NCBI GenBank assembly: GCA_009777735.1
Contig: WRLF01000002.1
Coordinates: forward strand, 1-64,000
Reading direction: 5' to 3'
DNA length: 64,000 nucleotides
Origin: Treponema sp.
GTDB lineage: Bacteria; Spirochaetota; Spirochaetia; Treponematales; Breznakiellaceae
Shown: one piece after another, positions 31,227 to 41,446 of the stretch
How the letters are laid out: every line of letters starts with the position of its first letter
How positions within the stretch are numbered: position 1 is the first letter of the stretch
The notes under the pieces: generated by a model
Databases searched by the model: none
Seen by the model: the letters and a program-made list of their open reading frames with translations, nothing else
Told to the model about the DNA's origin: nothing
Made by a program: the position numbers and the translations under genes

Positions 31227-32866
31227 TATCGATTCAGTTCCAGGCGGGCATTAACATTGTCGGGGTTTAGCTCAAGGGCAAATTCCAGGGAGCGGCGGCT
31301 TTCTTCCGGTCTGCGCAGAGTTCTGAGGCAGAGGGCAATGCGTACGTGTAATTGCGAGATGGTGTTTTGCCGGTCTGTATCCCCTGAGAATGCGGGGGCT
31401 TCTTCATTAAGAGCAGATACAGCTCTTTCATAGTTCTCCAGCGCTCGTGTCGGGGCATTGCGGGCTTCGTAAATACGGCCAAGATTCGCCCATGCGGCCC
31501 AATTGTCGCCGGCATTGACAATGGCTGTCAACTCCCTCTCCGCAGCATCCAAATCGCCCTCACGCGTATGTAATAGCGCATTATGAAAGTTAACCCATTG
31601 CCCCGAAAGATTATTACGTGCGGCATTTCTGAGTAATATCGCGCTTTCAGAGCTGCTGCGCTGCAGGTCAAAGTACCATGCCGCCCACTGGTACAGATCT
31701 TCAACCATGTAATAACTGTCCAAAAGGGCCCATGTATCCGCAATAACGCGGCCTCTTTCTCCTGTTTCAGAGCGTCTCTTAAGAATTTCAAGATCGATAA
31801 GAGCATCTTCAGGTTCACGTATTGCGGCGTCTTCCAAAAGTGCAATAGCTTCGGACGGATTGAATAAGCGGCTGTAGCGGATGAGGCCAAACCGGGAACT
31901 GGGATCGCCGGTGTCTTGCAGGCTTATCCGTTCAAGCAATTCTGCGGATTCATCCTGAGTTGGGGCCGTAATGGCAAGATTGTATAATGCATGAGGGCTG
32001 GTATCACCGAGTATTGACCAGATTGTACGGGCAGAATCGGTATAATCCGCAAGCCACAGTGCGTCCGCCTGTCGGCTTAATGCCTCTTCGCCGGGCATTC
32101 CCGAGTATAACTCAGCCGAATGAGCAAAGTTGCCGGAATCATAATAATATTCAGCAGCAAACCGGGTGAGTACCGGGTTGTTAAATTCGGTCAACGCTCC
32201 ATGAACAAAAGCGGCGGCGCCCTGGATATCGCCGGTAAGTAACCGTACAATTGCCAGATTAACGAGAATTTCAAGGGGAGGCTGCGACCCTGCAAACCCA
32301 AACCGCAAATCGGTTGCCGGTATATTTTCTGCAGCTTTTTCCGGATCGCTAAAATCGCCCAGCAGGACGTGTAAGCCAAGCCGTAATGATCCATGACGGG
32401 AATCTGTAAGGAGAGGGAGGATATTTCTCAGTTGCGCCTCATTTCCCCTGTTTATGGCAGTTTCGTAGACAAGGGAGGCTGCGGCAACAGCGGCTATAGA
32501 TTCGGAATGAGGAAACTCAGCCGCAGCTTGCTGGGATGATCTCCTGTAGCTTTCCATGTAGCGGGGGTCCAGGGCGGCAAGCTGTCTGCGGCGCTTGATG
32601 ACGGAGAGCCAGGATTCTACTCCCTCGGTTCGTCTCTCCAGCCGGTCAAGCTCATAATCAAGATTGTCAAGTTCATGGCGCAGCATGGTATTTGCCTGCA
32701 TAACAGTCCGGTATTGATAATCATATTCTGCAAGAAGCCCGGAAAACCCTCTTTCCTGCCCTCTGGTAAAAACGCTGTAATCATTTACTGCAATAAGCAG
32801 CACACCAAACACCGCTGTAATCACGAGGCCTGTAATAATGATTATACGCAATGCAATATTTTTCAT
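31223..32866 (-). CDS. Membrane-anchored TPR protein
   Basis: The product is 547 aa. One N-terminal transmembrane helix (about 7-27) is followed by a coiled-coil-like segment (about 50-90) and then many helical hairpins of tetratricopeptide type to the end. The C-terminal motifs AAWANLGRIYEARNAPTRAL and RVRIALCLRTLRR-like LHVRIALCLRTLRRPEESR are clear TPRs. It is probably anchored in the inner membrane with a periplasmic scaffold. Its start overlaps the nusB stop as ATGA, so it is translated with nusB. Confidence 0.8.
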   Translation of the reverse strand: MKNIALRIIIITGLVITAVFGVLLIAVNDYSVFTRGQERGFSGLLAEYDYQYRTVMQANTMLRHELDNLDYELDRLERRTEGVESWLSVIKRRRQLAALDPRYMESYRRSSQQAAAEFPHSESIAAVAAASLVYETAINRGNEAQLRNILPLLTDSRHGSLRLGLHVLLGDFSDPEKAAENIPATDLRFGFAGSQPPLEILVNLAIVRLLTGDIQGAAAFVHGALTEFNNPVLTRFAAEYYYDSGNFAHSAELYSGMPGEEALSRQADALWLADYTDSARTIWSILGDTSPHALYNLAITAPTQDESAELLERISLQDTGDPSSRFGLIRYSRLFNPSEAIALLEDAAIREPEDALIDLEILKRRSETGERGRVIADTWALLDSYYMVEDLYQWAAWYFDLQRSSSESAILLRNAARNNLSGQWVNFHNALLHTREGDLDAAERELTAIVNAGDNWAAWANLGRIYEARNAPTRALENYERAVSALNEEAPAFSGDTDRQNTISQLHVRIALCLRTLRRPEESRRSLEFALELNPDNVNARLELNRY

Positions 32867-33306
32867 GGGGTAACAGCGTCCTTTGTGTCTGCCTGGACGG
32901 TACGGCGAATACTGTCAAGAACTCCGTTAATAAAACGAAATGAATCATCGGCGCTGAATTCCCTTGCAAGGCCGATTGCCTCATCTATAGCGATTGACGG
33001 GGCAATTTCTTTCTGGTACAGCAGCGTATAAGCGCTCATTCTGAGTATGGCAAGATCTGTCCGGTTTAGCCGTGAAATATCCCAGTTCTCCAAATGTTTT
33101 TTTATTACCTCGTCAATTGTTGTGATGTTCTCAACAGTACCTGCGATCAGCATACGTGAAAAACCCGCTGTATTTTCGCCTAAAGCCGCTCTTTTATCAG
33201 CATCCAGCCAGGAAAATCCCATGAGTTCCTCAATGGGAAGATTCGAGGCCTCCCAGCAATACAGCGCCTGAAACGCAAGAATGCGGCCTTTTCTGCGGGA
33301 TGCCAT
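32863..33306 (-). CDS. nusB: Transcription antitermination factor NusB
   Basis: The product is 147 aa, the normal NusB length. It binds boxA RNA with NusE/S10 in rRNA antitermination. Landmarks: RRKGRILAFQALYCWE at the N-terminus, the helix region ISRLNRTDLAILRMSAYTLL and the C-terminal SIAIDEAIGLAREFSADDSF with FINGVLDSI. AGGAG precedes the ATG. It lies between the SurA-like gene (15-bp gap) and the TPR gene (overlap), in one operon. Confidence 0.95.
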   Translation of the reverse strand: MASRRKGRILAFQALYCWEASNLPIEELMGFSWLDADKRAALGENTAGFSRMLIAGTVENITTIDEVIKKHLENWDISRLNRTDLAILRMSAYTLLYQKEIAPSIAIDEAIGLAREFSADDSFRFINGVLDSIRRTVQADTKDAVTP

Positions 33307-33321
33307 AGCCGCTCCTGTTTA

Positions 33322-34392
33322 TTACCAGTTTACGTTTCTGTCGTTTCTGGTAAAAGGCGTCGGTCGTATTGCCCTTAATTCCGCTACCAATTCTTCCGAT
33401 GCACGGGCAAGGATCGCCTGTTGTTTTTCGGCCAACAAGGCCTGACCAACATAATCTCTTACCGTAATCCTGTTTCCCGAAGGTACATTGGGAAGAAACT
33501 GATCGGGGATTACATCAGTCAGGTTAAGGTTTTGGTATGCTGTTTGTGAAGTAACTTTCACAATAAAAAACCCATTTGTACCTTCGATCACTCCGGACAC
33601 CTGGTTCAAACTCATACTGAATAACATATCAAATAAAGCCTGACCAATTATTACCCGGGCCTCATCAGTCTGGGGTACCACCTGGCTGCCCGACTGAAAA
33701 CCCGAATTGGCCGTTTGCGCACGGGCAGATACCTGATCAAACCGTGCGGAGTTGTTTCCGATTTCCCGTGCCAGTGAATCCGCCAGCGTTCTGGCCCTTG
33801 TTCTTGCAGCTGCATCGGCACCATAAAGAATCTGAACTGCGGAAAAACCCACAGTTGCGGGAATAAAAAAATCACGCCTGTTCCGTTCAAACGCGGCACG
33901 AATTTCCGCATCCGTAGGCGGGGTAATTGAATTTATCAGGGTACCTTTCTTTTCCATGAGGAACCTCTGCATGGTTATTGTCCGTTTCAGCTGTTCCTGA
34001 AATGCCCTCATTTCCATACCGGTTTGCTCTCTGATTGCCTGGGAAAATTCCGCTTCAGTGGGCTGCCGTCCAAGCTGTTGGGTCATTGCGGACCGCAGCT
34101 GGTTCACTTGCTGGGTTACTTCGTTATCAGTGGCAGTGAGATTATCTCTTTCCGCCGCTTGAAGCACCAGTTGTTCATTAATCATGCCGTCCAGTACTTC
34201 AAGCCGCTGTGCCTGGGTTAAGGTACGGCGTGTAGCTCTTTCAATATTCTCTACCTCAGTGCGCAATTGCCCTACGGTTATCGGAACACTTCTTATCAGG
34301 TTGACAATGGCTGCCGGTTGTAAGTTCGCCTGGGAAAAACCCAATGCGGCAAGGATTACCAAAAATAAGGTAAATAATGTTATCCGTTTCAT
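33322..34392 (-). CDS. SurA-like periplasmic peptidyl-prolyl isomerase
   Basis: The product is 356 aa with a signal peptide ending ALGFSQA. The N-terminal helical domain (LEVLDGMINEQLVLQAAERD and onward) is SurA_N-like. A parvulin-type region follows from about 175 (FIPATVGFSAVQILYG, then ARVIIGQALFDMLFSMSLNQ and GVIEGTNGFFIVKVTSQ). It probably chaperones outer-membrane proteins, in keeping with the many barrels in this window. AGGAT is upstream of the ATG. It is the first gene of the operon with nusB and the TPR gene. Confidence 0.87.
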   Translation of the reverse strand: MKRITLFTLFLVILAALGFSQANLQPAAIVNLIRSVPITVGQLRTEVENIERATRRTLTQAQRLEVLDGMINEQLVLQAAERDNLTATDNEVTQQVNQLRSAMTQQLGRQPTEAEFSQAIREQTGMEMRAFQEQLKRTITMQRFLMEKKGTLINSITPPTDAEIRAAFERNRRDFFIPATVGFSAVQILYGADAAARTRARTLADSLAREIGNNSARFDQVSARAQTANSGFQSGSQVVPQTDEARVIIGQALFDMLFSMSLNQVSGVIEGTNGFFIVKVTSQTAYQNLNLTDVIPDQFLPNVPSGNRITVRDYVGQALLAEKQQAILARASEELVAELRAIRPTPFTRNDRNVNW

Positions 34393-34461
34393 ACTTATCC
34401 TTCTATGTTTTTATTGTAACATATATTTAAACAAATGATAAGCAGGAAAGCAACAAATTAT

Positions 34462-36678
34462 TTACTGTTCACCTACAGTCCAGGAAATTTCCTGGCGCGG
34501 GAATCCCTCGGGTTCTATGCCGTAAGTACCACCCGCAGCTCCCCCGCCCCTGATTTCAATCCGATCGTAAAACACCCTTCCCGGGTACATTCCCGCAGCA
34601 TTCATGGTTCCGTCCATGGTTCCGTTGGAACTCATATTTGCCGACGTGTTGGAATTGCCGTTCAGGGTAAAGTATACACCGTTGATCGGGTCGTTTTCGA
34701 TGTAAAAATCGGCATAATTTGTCAGCCGGATGATTATCCGCGCGCCCAGGCCGTCAAGTGCGGCATTGTAATACACTGTTCCGCTTATTGTGCCGTTTCT
34801 CGTTTCCGTGCCGAGTTTATCGGTGCTGCCGGGCCGGTGCATCAGGGTCAGTTTTCTGAGCGCCGACTTCATGGTTTTGTTGTATTCCAGCATATACTGG
34901 GTATGGCTCAGAGCGCCCCAGCCGATTTTTTCGTCTGAAGGGAAATTCCCCTGTTCCAGTTGGTTTAGGGAAAGTATCCGGTAAAAATACTTCCTGCCCA
35001 CTCGTGCCATTTCATTCCGGTCGATATATGAGTAGATCCCTGTTGCTGCATCGTAGGAATATACATCGCTCCAGGGGCCGTTTGCGCCTAGGGCTGTTTC
35101 GTTGACCCTGGAAAAACCGGAGCCTGTTCTGGATGAGCGCTGTACATGGTAGAAAGCAGGTTCTTCATTTTCCGGCTTTCTCCAGGTGATAATAACCGGG
35201 TACACACCGCTTGAGTTTGCCTGGGCGCCTGCAATAAACGCATGCCGGCTTGCATCCTCAATGATCGCTGCGGCAGGCGCCGGCGAAACCATGCTGCTCA
35301 GAGCGCTTTCAATGCCGCCCTTGACGGTTGACACCCGGAAAAACGTATTGTTGGGTGATAGCCCTTCAACTGAAATAAACCCCTGCGCATCGGGTACGGG
35401 TGAAATATCCCCGGCGGCACGGGTTGAGAAATTACCGGTATGGCTGCTGTCCGCATACACATTATAGGTATACTGTAACCGCTCGTTTTCGCTGCCAATG
35501 GCCGGCAGCCATTTGACGGTAATGGAACCGTTGTCATTTTCCGCAGCAACCGTATCGGGGCTGCTTAAAATAAAGCCTTCGGGATCAGGAGAAGAAAACT
35601 CGCTTTTAAGTTCCCTTCCGGCCCTGTCATCATACACGATAGCCTGAACCTTGTAATAATAAAATATACCCGGCCTTAGTCCCTGCGTATCCGTCCATTC
35701 TGTTTCGGTGGTTCCATTTTCTCCGGTAAGCCTTGTCAGGGAGGAATCAATGGAACTGTAACGGAAAACCGCATAATACACACCGATTTCAATGGATTCA
35801 TCCCATGTTACTTTAATTTCAGTGACTGAATTCCCTCTGCCGGAATTTTCTGCAAGCACGACAGTGGGGGCTTCAGGTGCGCCGAACACGCGGGCATAAC
35901 CGTAAGCGGGCCTTGTTTGCAGGCTTTGATTGCCGAACCCGTTTTTAGCTATTATCATGTAATAAAAATCTCTGCCCTGCTCGGCTGCGGTAACCCTGTT
36001 CAGAAACCAGTTTTGGTTTCCCAGCACCGTACCCAAAGAACTGGCCGAGGCGCCGTTGGGCAGTTCGCTTCTCCATATTTCATAGGATTCGGCACCTGCC
36101 GATCTATCCCAGCGCAGCTCAACATGATCTACCGATGTGCCGCCCGATGCCATAAGGCCGTCCGGTGCACTGAACAGCATGGCGGACAGCGGCACCGTAG
36201 GATCACTTTCTTCGTATCTTCTTGCGGTGTTAAAGGCGGAGACCCGGTAAAAATACCTGTTCCGGTATTCAGGTGCGTCAAGTGACGGGTTTCTCAATAT
36301 TTCATCGGTATAGGAAGTGCCGTAAACAAATCTATCGAGAATTTCATAATCGCTTTCATTGGGGTCTTCCCAAACCGGCGGGTTTGATCCGGGAACAGGA
36401 GATGTTTCGGCACGTTCTACCATGTAATATGCGGCGCCCGTAACCCCCGTCCATGTCATGCGAATCTCCGTAGATGAATAATGGGGCGCTATATAGAATT
36501 GAGTGGGAACGGCAAGTTTGTCTATTTCCTCTGCGGTTCTGAACAGATCATCCAGCACTCCGGTAGTATCTTTATCGGAAAACGGTATCTTGGGCTGGAA
36601 AAAATCCGCACAGGAGGTAAGAGAAAAGAGAAAAGAGAAAAGAGAAAAGTAAAATAAAAATCGGTGCTTTTTTTTCAT
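34462..36678 (-). CDS. Multi-domain fibronectin-III lipoprotein
   Basis: The product is 738 aa from the ATG at 36678 (742 aa if an upstream ATG at 36690, overlapping the previous stop as TAATG, is used). The lipobox FSLTSC gives the lipid anchor. The mature part has at least five Fn3-like modules (for example SSTEIRMTWTGVTGAAYYMV, then VDHVELRWDRSAGAESYEIW and NGSITVKWLPAIGSENERLQ). The last 130 residues form a separate beta domain ending WTVGEQ. The signal-peptide codons contain four 7-bp repeats (36621-36648). It follows a larger Fn3 lipoprotein and is co-transcribed with it. Extracellular adhesion or matrix roles are inferred. Confidence 0.85.
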   Translation of the reverse strand: MKKKHRFLFYFSLFSFLFSLTSCADFFQPKIPFSDKDTTGVLDDLFRTAEEIDKLAVPTQFYIAPHYSSTEIRMTWTGVTGAAYYMVERAETSPVPGSNPPVWEDPNESDYEILDRFVYGTSYTDEILRNPSLDAPEYRNRYFYRVSAFNTARRYEESDPTVPLSAMLFSAPDGLMASGGTSVDHVELRWDRSAGAESYEIWRSELPNGASASSLGTVLGNQNWFLNRVTAAEQGRDFYYMIIAKNGFGNQSLQTRPAYGYARVFGAPEAPTVVLAENSGRGNSVTEIKVTWDESIEIGVYYAVFRYSSIDSSLTRLTGENGTTETEWTDTQGLRPGIFYYYKVQAIVYDDRAGRELKSEFSSPDPEGFILSSPDTVAAENDNGSITVKWLPAIGSENERLQYTYNVYADSSHTGNFSTRAAGDISPVPDAQGFISVEGLSPNNTFFRVSTVKGGIESALSSMVSPAPAAAIIEDASRHAFIAGAQANSSGVYPVIITWRKPENEEPAFYHVQRSSRTGSGFSRVNETALGANGPWSDVYSYDAATGIYSYIDRNEMARVGRKYFYRILSLNQLEQGNFPSDEKIGWGALSHTQYMLEYNKTMKSALRKLTLMHRPGSTDKLGTETRNGTISGTVYYNAALDGLGARIIIRLTNYADFYIENDPINGVYFTLNGNSNTSANMSSNGTMDGTMNAAGMYPGRVFYDRIEIRGGGAAGGTYGIEPEGFPRQEISWTVGEQ
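36621..36648 (-). repeat. Four 7-bp repeats in a signal-peptide coding region
   Basis: Four units of GAGAAAA (plus-strand reading) lie about 30-57 bp inside the lipoprotein ORF and encode the FSLFSFLFSL part of the leader. Each gain or loss of one unit would shift the frame. Confidence 0.88.
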
Positions 36679-36689
36679 GGTATTCCTCA

Positions 36690-39600
36690 TTACCGCCAGC
36701 GGTTTCCCTGATGGCGTTCATTACCCTGTCCGCTAAACGGCAGTGCGGTTTGCTGTCCGGTAAAGTTGATAGATTGCTGAGCGGTACCTGCGGGGTAAAT
36801 AACATGAATGGTTCCGCTGGTCCAATTAACATCCGGTGTGCCAAGTTGTATTTGTCCTGTATATAAACCGGGAGTATCTGCCGGGCCTGTTATGTCAACA
36901 AAATTGAAGTGGCCGTACCGTTGAGGATATTGGTTGGTAGCACTGGTAAAAGGCCTGATCCTTCCGTTAATTGTCAGGAAAGTCACCCAATTGCCTGTTC
37001 TGGTTTGCAGGTCCGATTTATAATTATTATAGGTAATAGTCCAGTCACTAACGCCAAAATTTGAACTTGCGCTGATGCTTCCCGATCCTCCGACACCGGT
37101 AGGCGCATTTGAACTTCGGCCAAAAAATCCGGTATTCCATGCGGTGCCGTTAATCCTCTGCAGACCTTCGGCAAGCCATAATGAGGCTATTTCCATGTAT
37201 TCAACTGCGGTAATCTGCCGCGCGCCCCATTTTACATACTCGGTTTCAAAGGGGCAATTCAGGCCGCCTACGTTAGCTCCCCAATGGTATTGATAGGTAT
37301 AGGGCGGATCGGGGCAGTAAATTTTTGTACCTTCATCATTCAACACATAACTTCTGACCTTAAAAAAATGTTTGTAGTCACGCAGAACAAAGAGCAGGCT
37401 CCGGGTTATATTGCCGGCAGCCTGAGTGCCTGATGGATTTGAGTTATTGCCAATACCATCATTGAAAGTAATACTGCCGCTGCCTGGAGTAACCGATGTG
37501 CTTTGATTTGTTTGATCTGACATGGTTGTAATATCCGCGATTTCATGCCAGGAAGCATTAATATTCCGGTTCATCACAAACACTGTATAGCCGTCAATAC
37601 CCCAATTGTGATCAGCGCTGTAGGAATTCGCAATACCGGCACTGTACCATTTTACCTCTTCTGCAAACTCGCTGCCAACGCGTATCTCATTGCGGCTTAC
37701 ACTCTCCATCCTGACCATGTCAAGCATATACCCAAGCAAATTCGGCCTGTTTTTTTCATCGCGCAATGTACCGCATAACGCAATAAAACGTTCGGAAAGA
37801 TGAGGCTGAAAGCTGCTGCCGCTTCCGTTTGCTATTCCAACGGTATATTCATGAGCAATACCGCGATCCGGGTTGTCAATATATTCAAGCGCATTAAGGT
37901 TCGTAGAAACAGTGTTCCATACTGAACCGGTGGTTTTACGATACAAAGTATACCGTGGACTGAATCCGGCAACACCGGCAAGAAGCGGCGGCGGGCTCCA
38001 CGTGATGCGTATCCCGTTATTTTCATTGCCCGATGAAGCATACGTTCCCTTTGATGCCGTTACATTCTGTCCAAAACCGATGGTAAAACCTGTCTGTTCG
38101 AGGGCGGCAGCGCCGGAGTACTGAATGGCAGCGCCGCTTTCCTGAATCGTGTATGAAGATATACTGGTGTTTTTGTTATTTGCATCTCTTGCGTAAATAA
38201 AATCAATAGAAGTGAGCGGCTCGGGGCCGGAACCTCTGGTTATAACCGGAACAACATAATAGCGGTAAGGCATACCCTGAGCCAGATCGTTTTGCTGATT
38301 CCGGTAAGCGGGTATGTGATTGGCGTATTGGGTAGAATATTCATTATCTGGCAGATACATGTCTCTTAATGTGTACCGTGATCCTTCGAGTGAAGCCGCC
38401 GCTTTTACCGTTGCGGTATCTACTCTGGAATTTGACTCCAGTGCCAGGTTTTTTCCGGTAATGCTGTTTGATGAAGATATTGATGCGGGGACATAATACA
38501 CCACCGCTTCGGAACCTTCTTCTGATGCATTGTTCATGCCAAATTGCCGCCTGAATACGTAATACCCGGCTGCGCCCGGTATAGTGTTCCAGGAAACATC
38601 AATTTCGGTTGCTGATGCAGCTCCGCTTGCCTGCGTGTCAAGCAAGGCCGGGCCAACAAGCCTGCTTGCAACATTTGCCGAAGAAGTGAAAATTTCACCG
38701 CCGCCAACTTCCAGTCTTAAACTTTCATTAAGGGCATCTATCATTACCTGAATTTCCCTGCCCGATCTCCCCGCGTCATTGTAGCCTTCCGGTCTGAACG
38801 AGTGTCTGAATTGCCCGTTCGCATCAAGGGAAATGTCTTCTTTTTTTACCGTTTCTGCGGTTGTATATTCGGAACCGCCGGTATACCGGTATTTAATCCG
38901 GTACGTATCGGCTTTTTGTACTTCTCTCCATAGTATGGTAATGCTGCTGTATGATGCATCACTGCCCGGCAATAATTCCGGGATACCAAGCGTCTGGGAA
39001 ACGGCGCTTGCGTAAACCATTTGCCCCTGCCTGAAACTGCCTCCGCCTATATCACGGGACGGTCTTACTGCAAAATATACTGCCGCATTCGGAGAATAAC
39101 CGGAAACAGTGTGTGAGAAATTACTATTTATTTCCGGATCATCATCGTTAGAGGGATTTGGATTTACTACCGCGATTTCTTCCCATGTGATTCTGTCGCC
39201 GGATCGGTAAATAGCATATCTCCTGTTCGAATAATGTGTCCATTTAAGGATAAATTGATCCCTGTAACCGTCCTGAACGCGGAAATTTTCCACCACGATG
39301 GGCTGGGTGTTTTCCGAAACCTCAACCTTGCCGATGGTTGTTACTGTGTCCAGTATTTGATTATTCAGATTTATTTCAACGGCATAAGAATATACCCCTC
39401 TTCCGGGGGTTAAGTCGTTGGTTTTAATGGTGAGGTCCATTGCGGGAATATGGGCGAGAAGGGCGTCATACGTTAAAAATGGAATTCTTCTTTCAATATT
39501 ACTGTCGGGATCATTGGCATCATCATCATCAATGGGTTCGATATTTTCTATAAGCGTATATTCATAAGTTTCACCTTTGGTGTCAAAATTAAAATCAATC

Positions 39601-40739
39601 GGCAGTTTGGCGGATATGAACAGATCGGCAGATTCATGCGGGGTATAGCTGATAGTGCCGAAAGAGAGGGTTCCTTCGCTCAATGCCCAGCCCACAGAGT
39701 TTGCCCTTGAAGTATCGGAACTGATTATCCTGTTTATATCATCAACATACGACTGAACGAGATACTCGTAGGTAACGCCTCGTATAACATTGGTATCACT
39801 CCATGTGACCGCTGTTCCGGCATTATAATTGGTAATGCCGCCGCCTTTTGCGGCATTTGTACCAAAATATTCGCGTACCATCTGGTACTCATTGTTCCCG
39901 CTTTCACTGTACAGGCGTTTGGAAATAACAAAGTACAGCGGCTTGGGATCAAACATATTGTCACCCAGGGCAATATCGACCATATCGGGTAATTCAAATG
40001 TTAATGCAACACTGTCTACAGCCGTTCCCCGTGCGGATCTGAGGTTAACCGGCGGTCCGGGCCTGAAACGGCGGGCGGTTGCCGCATCTACCCTGTCGCT
40101 TTTTTCGCTGGCGTTTTGATCGCTGCGAAGATACGCTTCAACCTGATACTCGTATGCGGTATTGGCGTTCAGTCCGGTAAAAACCGCCCGATTTTCCGAA
40201 ATTGCCGATCCGTCCAGGGCGATTTGGGCAATTTCAACCGGGCCGTTAAAACAATACACCGTATACAGCAAATTATTTTTATACGTGTCGTCGGAAACAT
40301 TTTCCATATACCAGGTAACTGCCGCCGAGTCTTCGGTAATGCCGGTAATGTCGCTGATAACCGGCTGGGCCAGGCTTGTTCCCATGACAAAAGCGCTTTG
40401 GGTTGATTCTCTGCCGTCTATGGAAACTGAGCTTACCCGGTAGTATACACTGCTGCCCGGAGAGACATTAAACCTGAATTCGTTTGCGCTTGTTTCCGCA
40501 CTGCGGACAAATGTATCAAGGGGGCTGTTTGCCCGGTAAATATAGTACAATTCGGCATTTTGAACCTGATTCCATGACAGGGTAATGCTGCGCCTTTCGC
40601 CATGTGTCGCCGATACAAATTCCGGGGGGATTCCTGTATTGCCGGTATCGGCCGGTGGAACGACAGGCGGCGGAAGGAATGTGTTATTGCAGGAAAAGAA
40701 AACGGCAACTGTCATCATAATGGTAAAAATTTTTTTCAT
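36690..40739 (-). CDS. Giant fibronectin-III repeat lipoprotein
   Basis: The product is 1349 aa. The lipobox VAVFFSC gives Cys17. Nearly the whole protein is a chain of Fn3-like beta-sandwich modules, about ten, recognisable by patterns such as RSITLSWNQVQNAELYYIYR, DQFILKWTHYSNRRYAIYRS, SSITILWREVQKADTYRIKY and ATEIDVSWNTIPGAAGYYVF. A distinct C-terminal domain of about 250 residues contains WGARQITAVEYMEIASLWLA. GAGGG lies upstream of the ATG. It heads or joins a leftward operon with the second Fn3 lipoprotein and is preceded by a barrel protein and a small lipoprotein. Surface display is probable but not proven. Confidence 0.87.
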   Translation of the reverse strand: MKKIFTIMMTVAVFFSCNNTFLPPPVVPPADTGNTGIPPEFVSATHGERRSITLSWNQVQNAELYYIYRANSPLDTFVRSAETSANEFRFNVSPGSSVYYRVSSVSIDGRESTQSAFVMGTSLAQPVISDITGITEDSAAVTWYMENVSDDTYKNNLLYTVYCFNGPVEIAQIALDGSAISENRAVFTGLNANTAYEYQVEAYLRSDQNASEKSDRVDAATARRFRPGPPVNLRSARGTAVDSVALTFELPDMVDIALGDNMFDPKPLYFVISKRLYSESGNNEYQMVREYFGTNAAKGGGITNYNAGTAVTWSDTNVIRGVTYEYLVQSYVDDINRIISSDTSRANSVGWALSEGTLSFGTISYTPHESADLFISAKLPIDFNFDTKGETYEYTLIENIEPIDDDDANDPDSNIERRIPFLTYDALLAHIPAMDLTIKTNDLTPGRGVYSYAVEINLNNQILDTVTTIGKVEVSENTQPIVVENFRVQDGYRDQFILKWTHYSNRRYAIYRSGDRITWEEIAVVNPNPSNDDDPEINSNFSHTVSGYSPNAAVYFAVRPSRDIGGGSFRQGQMVYASAVSQTLGIPELLPGSDASYSSITILWREVQKADTYRIKYRYTGGSEYTTAETVKKEDISLDANGQFRHSFRPEGYNDAGRSGREIQVMIDALNESLRLEVGGGEIFTSSANVASRLVGPALLDTQASGAASATEIDVSWNTIPGAAGYYVFRRQFGMNNASEEGSEAVVYYVPASISSSNSITGKNLALESNSRVDTATVKAAASLEGSRYTLRDMYLPDNEYSTQYANHIPAYRNQQNDLAQGMPYRYYVVPVITRGSGPEPLTSIDFIYARDANNKNTSISSYTIQESGAAIQYSGAAALEQTGFTIGFGQNVTASKGTYASSGNENNGIRITWSPPPLLAGVAGFSPRYTLYRKTTGSVWNTVSTNLNALEYIDNPDRGIAHEYTVGIANGSGSSFQPHLSERFIALCGTLRDEKNRPNLLGYMLDMVRMESVSRNEIRVGSEFAEEVKWYSAGIANSYSADHNWGIDGYTVFVMNRNINASWHEIADITTMSDQTNQSTSVTPGSGSITFNDGIGNNSNPSGTQAAGNITRSLLFVLRDYKHFFKVRSYVLNDEGTKIYCPDPPYTYQYHWGANVGGLNCPFETEYVKWGARQITAVEYMEIASLWLAEGLQRINGTAWNTGFFGRSSNAPTGVGGSGSISASSNFGVSDWTITYNNYKSDLQTRTGNWVTFLTINGRIRPFTSATNQYPQRYGHFNFVDITGPADTPGLYTGQIQLGTPDVNWTSGTIHVIYPAGTAQQSINFTGQQTALPFSGQGNERHQGNRWR

Positions 40740-40762
40740 AACTACCCTCTTATTTCTAAATA

Positions 40763-41437
40763 TTATTCGGCGCTGCTGCGCTCTGTATTGTTTTGTATCT
40801 TTTTACTGTAACGGACTCCCAGATCAATCTGGTATTGATACACAATGTCAAAAGGTTCCATAGAACGGTTGGCACCTGCATTACCGTTGTCAAGGGAAAC
40901 AAACCCGTTGGCAATTATTGTCCAGTTCCGGCTTACTGGTGCTTCAAGTCCGGCAAATGCCGCCCCCCCGATATTCAGATAATTCCAGCGGTCTGAATTC
41001 AAAAAAAACACATGCAGGGCCGGCCCCATATTCAAACGCAAAAACCGAAAATCGAATAGCCGAAAATGCAATCCGGTGGTCAGGTCTGCGGCATAATGGA
41101 GAGGGGTATTGGGTTTTTGGGGGAAATTGTTGAAAGTGGATATCAAAGGGTAATAAACCGCAAGCCGGACCATGGGGGTTACGTAGGGCAGATTGTGTAA
41201 GTCCGTTCTGAAGTACAAGCCCGGCAAAAAGTCCCTGAATACAAAATTGCTCCGTTCGGTTTGCCTGATTATCCGGGTCAGCCATGAAGCCGTAAGCCCT
41301 TCTTCAAAAACAAAAATGGGCCGGTTTGCTGTACCTTCAGCCCGATCTTCGGGATTATTGTTCGCTTCCTGGGCAGATATTCCTGCGGTTACCGCCAGAA
41401 AAAAGGCAATACTCACATAAAAACCAATGCTTCTCAC
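40763..41437 (-). CDS. Predicted outer-membrane beta-barrel protein
   Basis: The product is 224 aa with a signal peptide ending GISAQ. The mature part has alternating aromatic strands (GLYFRTDLHNLPYVTPMVRL, then DLTTGLHFRLFDFRFLRLNM), suggesting an eight- to ten-stranded barrel. The end (DLGVRYSKKIQNNTERSSAE) does not finish in an aromatic residue, which is unusual. It lies 9 bp after the small lipoprotein and 23 bp before the giant Fn3 gene, so the four envelope genes form one unit. Confidence 0.75.
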   Translation of the reverse strand: MRSIGFYVSIAFFLAVTAGISAQEANNNPEDRAEGTANRPIFVFEEGLTASWLTRIIRQTERSNFVFRDFLPGLYFRTDLHNLPYVTPMVRLAVYYPLISTFNNFPQKPNTPLHYAADLTTGLHFRLFDFRFLRLNMGPALHVFFLNSDRWNYLNIGGAAFAGLEAPVSRNWTIIANGFVSLDNGNAGANRSMEPFDIVYQYQIDLGVRYSKKIQNNTERSSAE

Positions 41438-41446
41438 AATTGACCC

